DNA from: Vicugna pacos
Taxonomy: Eukaryota; Chordata; Mammalia; Artiodactyla; Camelidae
Reading direction: 5' to 3'
Assembly (NCBI RefSeq): GCF_048564905.1
Contig: NW_027328721.1
Coordinates: 37,406,870-37,470,869 of the forward strand
DNA: 64,000 nt
The position numbers and the translations under genes are program-made. Below, piece after piece: positions 25,601 to 36,170 of this stretch (the first letter of the stretch is position 1; each line of letters opens with the position of its first letter). The notes under the pieces were generated by a model. It was not told the origin of the DNA. It searched no databases and worked only from the letters and a program-made list of their open reading frames with translations.

Positions 25601-28090
25601 TCGTCTCCCCTGAGGGTTTTCCTAATGTCTCTGTGCCAGGGAATGCTAGGGGAGATTGCAGGATATCCCAGTGACAGAGGCTGACTCCCCAAGGTAAGGG
25701 AAGGTTTTTCTCGGACTTCGCCTAACAGGGAACACCTGTGACTGAAGAGAGCTGCGTGCAGTTGTCTCTCGAGCTCCCCCACGCACTGACAATGGTTCCG
25801 GAATGCTGAACGTGGGGAGGTTCCACCAACGGTCGGCAGCGCTTGGCTTCTAACGGAATGCCTAAGCTCGTCTCCCCTGAGGGTTTTCCTAATGTACCTC
25901 TGCCAGGGAATGCTGGGGGGATTTGCAGGATATCCCAGTGACAGAAGCTGCATCCCCAAGTTCAGGGAAGTTATTCCTCAGAATTCACCGAACAGGGAAC
26001 ACCTGTGACTGAAGAGAGCTGCGTGGAGTTGTCTCTCGACCTCCCCCACGCACTGACAATATTTCCGGAATCCTGAGCGTGGGGAGGTTCCAGCAGCGGT
26101 CGGCAGCGCGTGGGTTCTAACGGAAAGCCTAAGCTCGTCTCCCCTGAGGGTTTTCCTAATGTCTGTGTGCCAGGGAATGCTAGGGGGGTTTGCAGGATAT
26201 CCCAGTGACAGAGGCTGACTCCCCAAGGTCAGGGAAGGTATTTCTCGGACTTCCCCGAACAGGGAACACCTGTGACTGAAGAGAGCTGCGTGCAGTTTTC
26301 TCTCGAGCTCCCCCACGCACTGACAATGGTTCCGGAATCCTGAGCGTGGGGAGGTTCCACCAACGGTCGGCAGCGCGTGGGTTCTAACGGAAAGCCTAAG
26401 CTCGTCTCCCCTGAGGGTTTTCCTAATGTCTGTGTGCCAGGGAATGCTAGGGGTGTTTGCAGGATATCCCAGTGACAGTGGCTGCCTACCCAAGGTCAGG
26501 GAAGGTATTTCTCGGACTTCCCAGAACAGGGAACACCTGTGACTGAAGAGAGCTGCGTGGAGTTGTCTCTCGAACTCCCGCACGCACTGACAATGGTTCC
26601 GGAATCCTGAGCGTTGGGAGGTTCCACCAACGGTCGGCAGCGCGTGGGTTCTAACGGAATGCCTAAGCTCTTCTCCCCTGTGGGTTTTCCTAATGTCTCT
26701 GTGCCAGGGAATGCTAGGGGTGTTTGCAGGATATCCTAGTGACAGAGGCTGCCTCCCCAAGGTCAGGGAAAGTATTTCTCGGACTTCCCCGAACAGGGAA
26801 CACCTGTGACTGAAGAGAGCTGTGTGGAGTTTTCTCTCAAGCTCCCCCACGCACTCACAATGGTTCCGGTTTCCTGAGCGTGGAGAGGTTCCACCAACGG
26901 TCGGCAGCGCGTGGGTTCTAACGGAATGCCTAAGCTCGTCTCCCCTGAGTGTTTTCCTAATGTCTCTGTGCCAGGGAATGCTAGGGGGGGAGCAGGATAT
27001 CCCAGTGACAGAGGCTGCCTCCCCAAGTACAGGGAAGATATTTTTCGGACTTCCCCGAACAGGGAACACCTGTGACTGAAGAGAACTGCGTGGAATTGTC
27101 TCTCGAGCTCCCCCACGCACTGACAATGTTTCTGGAATCCTGAGCGTGGGGAGGTTCCACCAACGGTCGGCAGCGCGTGGGTTCTAACGGAAAGCCTATG
27201 CTCGTCTCCCCTGAGGGTTTTCCTAATGTCTCTGTGCCAGGGAATGCTAGGGGAGATTGCAGGATATCCCAGTACAGAGGCTGCCTCCCCAAGGTAAGGG
27301 AAGGTTTTTCTCGGACTTCGCCTAACAGGGAACGCCTGTGAATGAAGAGAGCTGCGTGCAGTTGTCTCTCGAGCTCCCCCACGCACTGACAATGGTTCCG
27401 GAATGCTGAGCGTGGGGAGGTTCCAACAACGGTCGGCAGCGCTTGGCTTCTAACGGAATGCCTAAGCTCGTCTCCCCTGAGGGTTTTCCTAATGTCTCTG
27501 TGCCAGGGAATGCTGGGGGTATTTGCAGGATATCCCAGTGACAGAGGCTGCATCCCTAAGTTCAGTGAAGTTATTTCTCGGACTTCCCCGAACAGGGAAC
27601 ACCTGTGAATGAAGAGAGATGCGTGGAGTTTCTCTCGACCTCCCCCACGCACTGACAATGTTTCCGGAATCCTGAGCGTGGGGAGGTTCCAGCAGCGGTC
27701 GGCAGCGCGTTGGTTCTAATGGAATGCATAAGCTCGTCTCCCCTGAGGATTTTCCTAATGTCTCTGTGCCAGGGAATGCTAGGGGTGTTTGCAGATTATC
27801 CCAGTGACAGAGGCTGCCTCCCCAAGGTCAGGGAAGATTATTCTCGGACATCCCCGAACAGGGAACACCTGTGACTGAAGAGAGCTTCGTGGAGTTGTCT
27901 CTCCAGATCCCGCACGCACTGACAATGGTTCCGGAATCCTGAGCGTGGGGAGGTTCCACCAACGGTCGGCAGCGCTTGGGTTCTAACGGAAAGCCTAAGC
28001 TCGTCTCCCCTGAGGGTTTTCCTAATGTCTCTGAGCCAGGGAATGCTAGGGGGGTTTGCAGGATATCCCAGTGACAGAGGCTGCCTCCCC
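22520..28090. repeat. Higher-order repeat C, copy 1
   Basis: Matches 29460-33695. The spacing is 6,938-6,939 bp from about 22520 to 25390, 6,138 bp from about 26193 to 27075, and 5,605 bp from about 27603 to 28090. The two steps correspond to three monomers (about 25393-26193) and two monomers (about 27075-27603) present here and absent in copy 2. It contains a stop-free minus frame of 616 codons (22776-24626), which is periodic satellite and not a credible gene. The pair is visibly more diverged than copies A and B, with scattered substitutions in most monomers. Confidence 0.88.
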
Positions 28091-29460
28091 ATTGTCAGGG
28101 AAGTTTTTTTCATACTTCCCCGAACAGGAAACACCTGTGACTGAAGAGAGCTGCGCGGAGATGTCTCTCGAGCTCCCCCACGCACTGAGAGATGTTCCGG
28201 AATCCTGAGCGTGGGGAGGTTCCACCAACGGTCGGCAGCGCGTGGATTCTAACGGAATGCCTAAGCTCGTATCCCCTGAGGGTTTTCCTAATGTTTCTGT
28301 TCAAAAATGGATAGGGGTATTTTGCAGAATATCCCAGTGACAGAGGCTGCCTCCCCAAGGTCAGGGAAAGTATTTCTCGGACTTTCCCGAACAGGGAACA
28401 CCTGTGACTGAAGAGAGATGCGTGGAGTTTTCTCTCGAGATCCCCCACGCACTGAAAATGATTCCGGAATGCTGAGCTTGGGGAGGTTACACCAACGGTC
28501 GGCAGCGCTTGTGTTCTAACGGAATGCCTAAGATCGTCTCCTCTGAGGGTTTTCCTAATGTCTCTGTGACAGGGAATGCTAGGGGGGTTTGCAGGATATC
28601 CCAGTGACAGATACTGCATCCCCAAGTTCAGGGAAAGTATTTCTCGGACTTCCACGAACAGGGAACACCTGTGACTGAAGAGAGCTGCGTGGAATTGTCT
28701 CTCGAGCTCCCCCACGTACTGACAATGATTCCGGAATCCTGAGCGTGGGGAGGTTACAGCAAAGGTCGGCAGCGCGTGGGTTCTAACGGAAAGCCTAAGC
28801 TCGTAACCCCTGAGGGTTTTCCTAATGTCTCTGTTCCAGACAAGGATAGGGGTATTTTGCAGGATATCCCAGTGACAGAGGCTGCCTCCCCAAGGTAAGG
28901 GAAGGTATTTCTCGGACTTCCCCGAACAGGGAACACCTGTGACTGAAAAGAGCAGCGTGGATTTGTCTCTCGATCTCCCCCATGCACTGACAATGGTTCC
29001 GGAATCTTGAGCGTGGGGAGGTTCCACCAACGGTGGGCAGCGCGTGGGTTCTTACGGAAAGCCTAAGCTCGTCTCCCCTGAGGGTTTTCCTAATGTCTCT
29101 GTGCCAGGAAATGCTAGGGGGGGTTTGCAGGATACCCCAGTGACAGAGGCTGCCTCCGCAAGGTCAGGGAAGGTATTTCTCGGACTTTCCCGAACAGGGA
29201 ACACCTGTGACTGAAGAGAGATGCGTGGAGTTTTCTCTCGAGATCCCCCACGCACTGAAAATGATTCCGGAATGCTGAGCTTGGGGAGGTTCCACCAACG
29301 GTCGGCAGCGCTTGGGTTCTAACGGAATGCCTAAGATCGTCTCCTCTGAGGGTTTTCCTAATGTCTCTGTGACAGGGAATGCTAGGGGGGTTTGCAGGAT
29401 ATCCCAGTGACAGATACTGCATCCCCAAGTTCAGGGAAAGTATTTCTCGGACTTCCACGA
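28090..29460. repeat. A/B-type segment between the two C copies
   Basis: Near 28090 the sequence leaves the C pattern and takes up copy A/B-type monomers. 28091-28365 matches 9416-9690 at about 18,675 bp, and 29020-29460 matches 10344-10784 at 18,676 bp, so the flanks are in register. The middle, about 28375-29000, instead resembles 10505-11117 (offset about 17,873), including the TTCCAGACAAGG monomer at 28834. The segment is a little over five monomers. It looks like an A/B tract with an internal replacement, either by conversion or by paired gain and loss of monomers. Confidence 0.78.
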
Positions 29461-32400
29461 ACAGGGAACACCTGTGACTGAAGAGAGCTACGTGGAGTTG
29501 TCTCTCGAGCTCCCCCACGCACTGACAAAGTTTCCGGAATCCTTAGCGTGGGGAGGTTCAACCAACGGTCGGCAGCGCGTGAGTTCTAACGGAAAGCCTA
29601 AGCTCATTTCCCCTGAGGGTTTTACTAATGTCTCTCTGCCAGGGAATGCTAGGGGGTTTTGCAGGATATCCCAGTGACAGAGGCTGCCTCCCCAAGGTCA
29701 GGGAAGGTATTTTTCAGACTTCCCGGAAAACGGAACACCTGTGACTGAAGAGAGCTGCGTGGAGTTGTCTCTCGAGCTCCCCCACGCACTGACAAATTTT
29801 CCGGAATCCTGAGCGTGGGGAGGTTCCACCAACGGTCGGCAGCGCGTGGATTCTAACGGAATGCCTAAGCTCGTATCCCCTGATGGTTTTCCTAATGTTT
29901 CTGTTCAGAAATGGATAGGGGTATTTTGCAGTATATCCCAGTGACAGAGGCTGCCTCCCCAAGGTCAGGGAATGTATTTCTCGGACTTCCCCGAACAGGG
30001 AACACCTGTGAATGAAGAGAACTGCGTGGAGTTGTCTCTCGATCTCCCCCACGCACTGACAATGGTTCCGGAATCCTGAGCGTGGGGAAGTTCCACCAAC
30101 GGTCGGCAGCGCGTGGGTTCTAACGAAAAGCCTAAGCTCGTATCCCCTGAGGTTTTTCCTAATATCTCTGTGCCAGGGAATGCTAGGGGTGTTTGCAGGA
30201 TATCCCAGTTTCAGAGGCTGCCTCCCCAAGGTCAGGGAAGGTATTTCTCGGACTTCCCCGAACAGGGAACACCTGTGACTGAAGAGAGCTGCGTGGAGTT
30301 GTCTCTCGAGCTCCCCCATGCACTGACAATGTTTCAGGAATCCTGAGCGTGGGGAGGTTCCACCAACGGTCGGCAGCGCTTGGGTTCTAACGGAAAGCCT
30401 AAGCTCGTCTCCCCTGTGGGTTTTCCAAATTTCTCTGTGCCAGGGAATGCTAGGGGGGTTTGCAGGATATCCCAGTGACAGAAGCTGCCTCCCCAAGGTC
30501 AGGGAAGGTAATTCTCGGACTTCCCGGAACGGGGAACACCTGTGACTGAAGAGAGCTGCGTGGAGTTGTCTCTCGAGCTCCCCCACACACTGACATTGTT
30601 TCCGGAATCCTGAGCGTGGGGAGGTTCCACCAACGGTCGGCAGCGTGTGGGTTCTTACGGAAAGCCTAAGCTCGTCTCCCCTGAGGATTTTCCTAATTTC
30701 TCTGTGCCAGGGAATGCTAGGGGGGTTTGCAGGATATCCCAGTGACAGAGGCTGCCTCCCCAAGTTAAGGGAAGGTATTTCTCGGACTTCCCCGAACAGG
30801 GAACACCTGTGACTGAAGAGAGCTTCGTGCAGTTGTCTCTCGAGATCCCCCACGCACTGACAATTGTTCCGGAATCCTGAGCGTGGGGAGGTTCCACCAA
30901 CGCTCGGCAACGCGTGGGTTCTAACGGAAAGCCTAAGCTCGTCTACCCTGAGGGTTTTCCTAATGTCTCTGTGCCAGGGAATGCTAGGGGTGTTTGTAGG
31001 ATATCCCAGTGACAGAGTCTGCCTCCCCAAGGTCAGGGAAGGTATTTCTCGGACTTCCCCGTACAGGGAAAACCTGTGACTGAAGAGAGGTTCGTGGAGT
31101 TGTCTCTCGAGCTCCCCCACGCACTGACAATGTATCCAGAATCCTGAGCGTGGGGAGGTTCCAACAAAGGTCGGCAGCGCGTGGGTTCTAACGGAAAGCC
31201 TAAGCTCGTCTCCCCTGAGGATTTTCCTAATATATCTGTGCCAGGGAATACTAGGGGTGTTTGCAGGATATCCCAGATCCAGAGGCTGACACCCCAAGGT
31301 CAGGGAAGTTATTTCTCGGACTTCCCCGAACAGGGAACACCTGTGACTGAAGAGAGCTGCGTGCAGTTTTCTCTCGAGCTCCCCCACGCACTGACAATGG
31401 TTCCGGAATCCTGAGCGTGGGGAGGTTCCACCAACGGTCGGCAGCGCGTCGGTTATAACGGAAAGCCTAAGCTCGTCTCCCCTGAGGGTTTTCCTAATGT
31501 CTGTGTGCCAGGGAATGCTAGGGGGGTTTGCAGGATATCCCAGTGACAGAGGCTGCATACCCAAGGTCAGGGAAGGTATTTCACGGACTTCCCCGAACAG
31601 GGAACACCTGTGACTGAAGAGAGCTGCGTGGAGTTGTCTCTCGAACTCCCGCTCGCACTGACAATGGTTCCGGAATCCTGAGCGTGGGGAGGTTCCACCA
31701 ACGGTCGGCAGCGCGTGGGTTCTAACGAAATGCATAAGCTCGTCTCCCCTGTGGGTTTTCCTAATATCTCTGTGCCAGGGAATCCTAGGGGTGTTTGCAG
31801 GATATCCCAGTGACAGAGGCTGACTCCCCAAGGTCAGGGAAGGTATTTCTCGGACTTCCCCGAACAGGGAACACCTGTGACTGAAGAGAGTTGCGTGGAG
31901 TTGTCTCTCAAGCTCCCCCACGCACTCAAAATGGTTCCGGTTTCCTGAGCGTGGAGAGGTTCCACCAACGGTCGGCAGCGCGTGGGTTCTAACGGAATGC
32001 CTAAGCTCGTCTCCCCTAAGGGTTTTCCAAATGTCTCTGTGCCAGGGAATGCTAGAGGGGGTTCAGGATATCCCAGTGACAGAGGCTGCCTCCACAAGGT
32101 CAGGGAAGGTATTTCTCGGACTTCCCCGAACAGGGAACACCTGTGACTGAAGAGAGCTGCGTGGAGTTTTCTCTCGAGCTCCCCCACGCACTGACAATGG
32201 TTCCGGAATCCTGAGCGTGGGGAGGTTCCACCAACGGTCGGCAGCACGTGGGTTCTAACGGAAAGCCTAAGCTCGTCTCCCATGAGGTTTTTCCTAATAT
32301 CTCTGTGCCTGGGCATGCTAGGGGGGTTTGCAGATTATCCCAGTGACAGAGGCTGACTCCCCAAGGTCAGGGAAGGTATTTCTCGGACTTCCCCGAACAG

Positions 32401-33695
32401 GGAACACCTGTGACTGAAGAGAGCTGCGTGCAGTTTTCTCTCGAGCTCCCCCACGCACTGACAATGGTTCCGGAATCCTGAGCGTGGGGAGGTTCCACCA
32501 ACGGTCGGTAGCGCGTGGGTTCTAACGGAAAGCCTAAGCTCGTCTCCCCTGAGGGTTTTCCTAATGTCTGTGTGCCAGGGAATGCTAGGGGGGTTTGCAG
32601 GATATCCCAGTGACAGAGGCTGCCTACCCAAGGTCAGGGAAGGTATTTCTCGGACTTCCCAGAACAGGGAACACCTGTGACTGAAGAGAGCTGCGTGGAG
32701 TTGTCTCTCGAACTCCCGCACGCACTGACAATGGTTCCGGAATCCTGAGCGTTGGGAGGTTCCACCAACGGTCGGCAGCGCGTGGGTTCTAACGGAATGC
32801 CTAAGCTCTTCTCCCCTGTGGGTTTTCCTAATGTCTCTGTGCCAGGGAATGCTAGGGGTGTTTGCAGGATATCCTCGTGACAGAGGCTGCCTCCCCAAGG
32901 TCAGGGAAAGTATTTCTCGGACTTCCCCGAACAGGGAACACCTGTGACTGAAGAGAGCTGTGTGGAGTTTTCTCTCAAGCTCCCCCACGCACTCACAATG
33001 GTTCCGGTTTCCTGAGCGTGGAGAGGTTCCACCAACGGTCGGCAGCGCGTGGGTTCTAACGGAATGCCTAAGCTCGTCTCCCCTGAGTGTTTTCCTAATG
33101 TCTCTGTGCCAGGGAATGCTAGGGGGGGTGCAGGATATCCCAGTGACAGAGGCTGCCTCCCCAAGTACAGGGAAGATATTTTTCGGACTTCCCCGAACAG
33201 GGAACACCTGTGAATGAAGAGAGATGCGTGGAGTTTCTCTCGACCTCCCCCACGCACTGACAATGTTTCCGGAATCCTGAGCGTGGGGAGGTTCCAGCAG
33301 CGGTCGGCAGCGCGTGGGTTCTAACGGAATGCATAAGCTCGTCTCCCCTGAGGATTTTCCTAATGTCTCTGTGCCAGGGAATGCTAGGGGTGTTTGCAGA
33401 TTATCCCAGTGACAGAGGCTGCCTCCCCAAGGTCAGGGAAGATTATTCTTCGACATCCCCGAAGAGGGAACACCTGTGACTGAAGAGAGCTTCGTGGAGT
33501 TGTCTCTCCAGATCCCGCACGCACTGACAATGGTTCCGGAATCCTGAGCGTGGGGAGGTTCCACCAACGGTCGGCAGCGCTTGGGTTCTAACGGAAAGCC
33601 TAAGCTCGTCTCCCCTGAGGGTTTTCCTAATGTCTCTGAGCCAGGGAATGCTAGGGGGGTTTGCAGGATATCCCAGTGACAGAGGCTGCCTCCCC
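29460..33695. repeat. Higher-order repeat C, copy 2 (shorter by 5 monomers)
   Basis: This is the partner of 22520-28090. Relative to that copy it lacks three monomers at about 32333 and two at about 33217, each time with flanks in exact monomer phase. It begins near 29460, where ACTTCCACGAACAGGG meets the AGAGCTACGTGG monomer. It ends near 33695, where copy 1 switches to the A/B-type segment and this copy continues with CCCCAAGTTCAGGG. The longest open minus frame of the window lies here. Confidence 0.87.
29714..31921 (-). other. 735-codon open frame across satellite; not considered a gene
   Basis: The minus strand is stop-free for 735 codons, spelling about 8.3 copies of an 89-residue unit with recurring words such as LHAALFSHRCSLFGEV, LGYPANPPSIPWHRDIRK and HALPTVGGTSPRSGFR. 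One satellite monomer is 267 = 3 x 89 bp, so any frame free of stops in the consensus stays open until a mutation or a 266 bp monomer shifts it. Other frames on both strands are also open for long stretches. I see no signal peptide, known domain, promoter or splice context. Duplicated blocks differ by lengths such as 533, 800 and 1334 bp that are not multiples of three, so the frame is not protected. Transcription of the array is possible, but translation is not supported by anything seen. Confidence 0.85.
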
Positions 33696-36170
33696 AAGTT
33701 CAGGGAAGGTATTTCTCGGACTTCCCCGAACAGGGAACACCTGTGACTGAAGAGATCTGCGTGGAGTTGTCTCTCCAGTTCCCGCACGCACTGACAATGG
33801 TTCCGGAATCCTGAGCGTGGGGAGGTTGCACCAACGGTCGGCAGCGCGTGGGTTCTAACGGAAAGCCTAAGCTCGTATCCCCTGAGGATTTTCCTAATGT
33901 CTGTGTGCCAGGGAATGCTAGGGGGGTTTGCAGTATATCCCAGTGACAGAGGCTGCCTACCCAAATTCAGGGAATGTATTTCTCGGACTTCCCCGAACAG
34001 AGAACACCTGTGACTGAAGAGAGCTGCGTGGAGTTGTCTCTCGAACTCCCGCACGCACTGACAATGTTTCCGGAATCCTGAGCGTGGGGAGGTTCCACCA
34101 ACGGTCGGCAGCGCGTGGGTTCTAACGGAATACCTAAGCTCGTCTCCCCTGTGGATTTTCCTAATGTCTCTGTGCCAGGGAATGCTAGGGGTGTTTGCAG
34201 GATATCCCAGTGACCGAGGCGGACTCCCCAAGGTCAGGGAAAGTATTTCTCGGACTTCCCCGAACAGGGAACCCCTGTGACTGAAGAGAGCTGCGTGGAG
34301 TTGTCTCTCAAGCTCCCCCACGCACTCACAATGGTTCCGGATTCCTGAGCGTGTAGAGGTTCCACCAAAGTTCGGCAGCGCATGGGTTCTAACGGAATGC
34401 CTAAGCTCGTTTCCCCTGAGGGTTCTCCTAATGTCTCTGTGCCAGGGAATGCTAGAGGGGGTGCAGGATATCCCAGTGACAGAGGCTGCCTCCCCAAGTA
34501 AAGGGAAGGTATTTTTCGGACTTCCCCGAACAGGGAACACCTGTGGCTGAAGAGAGCTGCGTGGAGTTGTCTCTCGAGCTTCCCCACGCACTGACAATGT
34601 TTCCGGAATCCTGAGCGTGGGGAGGTTCCACCAACGGTCGGCAGTGCGTGGGTTCTAACGGAAAGCATATGCTCGTCTCCCCTGAGGGTTTTCCTAATGT
34701 CTCTGTGCCAGGGAATGCTAGGGGAGATTGCAGGATATCCCAGTGACAGAGGCTGCCTCCCCAAGGTCAGGGAAGTTATTTCTCGGACTTCGCCGAACAG
34801 GGAACACCTGTGACTGAAGAGAGCTGCGTGGAGTTGTCTCTCGAGCTCCTCCATGCACTGACAATGGTTCCGGAATCCTGAGCGTGGGGAGGTTCCACCA
34901 ACGGTCGGCAGCGCGTGGGTTCTAACGGAATGCCTAAGCTCGTATCCCTTGAGTGTTTTCCTAATGTCTCTGTGCCAGGGAATGCTATGGGGGTTTGCAG
35001 GTTATCCCAGTGACAGAGGCTGCCTCCCCAAGGTCAGGGAAGTTATTTCTCGGACTTCCCCGATCAGGGAACACCTGTGCCTTAAGAGAGCTACGTGGAG
35101 TTGTCTCTCGGGCTACCCTAAGCACTGACAATGGTTCCGGAATCCTGAGCGTGGGGAGGTTCCACCAACGGTCGGCAGCGCGTGGATTCTAACGGAAAGC
35201 CTAAGCACGTCTCCCTTGAGGGTTTTCCTAATGTCTGTGTGCCAGGGAATGCTAGGGGGGTTTGCAGGTTATCCCAGTGTCAGAGGCTGCCTACCCAAGG
35301 TCAGTGAAGGTATTTCTCGGACTTCCCCGAACAGGGAACACCTGTGACTGAAGAGAGCTGCGTGGAGTTGTCTCTCAAGCTCCCCCACGCACTCACAATG
35401 GTTCCGGATTCCTGAGCGTGGAGAGGTTCCACCAACGGTCGGCAGCGCGTGGGTTCTAACGGAATGCCTAAGCTCGTCTCCCCTGAGGGTTTTCCTAATG
35501 TCACAGTGCCAGCGAATGCTAGGGGGGGTGCAGGATATCCCAGTGACAGAGGCTGCCTCCCCAAGTACAGGGAAGTTATTTTTCGGACTTCCCCGAACAG
35601 GGAACACCTGTGACTGAAGAGAGGTGCGTGCAGTTGTCTCTCGAGCTCCCCCACGCACTGACAATGGTTCCGGAATCCTGAGCGTCGGGAGGTTCCACCA
35701 ACGGTCGGCAGGGCGTGTTTTCTTACGGAAAGCCTAAGCTCGTCTCATCTGAGGGTTTTCCTAATGTCTCTGTGCCAGGGAATGCTAGGGGTGTGTACAG
35801 GATATCCCAGTGACAGAGGCTGCCTCCCCAAGGTCAGGGAAGGTATTTCTCGGACTTCCCCGAACAGGGAACACCTGTGACAGAAGAGAGCTGCGTGGAG
35901 TTGTCTCTCGATCTCCCCCACGCACTGACAATGGTTCCGGAATCCTGAGCTTGGGGAGGTTCCACCAACGGTCGGCAGCGCGTGGGTTCTAACGGAATGA
36001 CTAAGCTCGTCTCCCCTGAGGGTTTTCCTAATATGACTGTGCCAGGGAATGCTGGGGGGGTTTGCAGGATATCCCAGTGACAGAGGCTGCTTCCCCAAGG
36101 TCAGGGAAGGTATTTCTCGGGCTTCCCCGAACAGGGAACACCTGTGACTGAAGAGAGCTGCGTGGAGTTG
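33695..36170. repeat. Diverged relative of block C and transition to block D
   Basis: About 33700-34860 aligns with about 26230-27390 at a spacing near 7,470 bp (28 monomers), sharing variants such as GGGGAGATTGCAGG (27244 and 34720), but it has clearly more substitutions than the C1/C2 pair. About 35260-35665 again resembles 26800-27130 and 33000-33220. From about 35740 monomers of block D type appear, for example GGGGTGTGTACAGG near 35788, matching GGGGTGTGTGCAGG near 47255. The exact left edge of D is unclear. No non-satellite DNA is seen at the transition. Confidence 0.7.

Noticed and set aside
28820-28870. Foreign insertion suggested by the TTCCAGACAAGGATAGGGG word
   Set aside because: The word replaces the normal monomer segment with little length change and is flanked by ordinary monomer sequence, so it is a variant monomer type.
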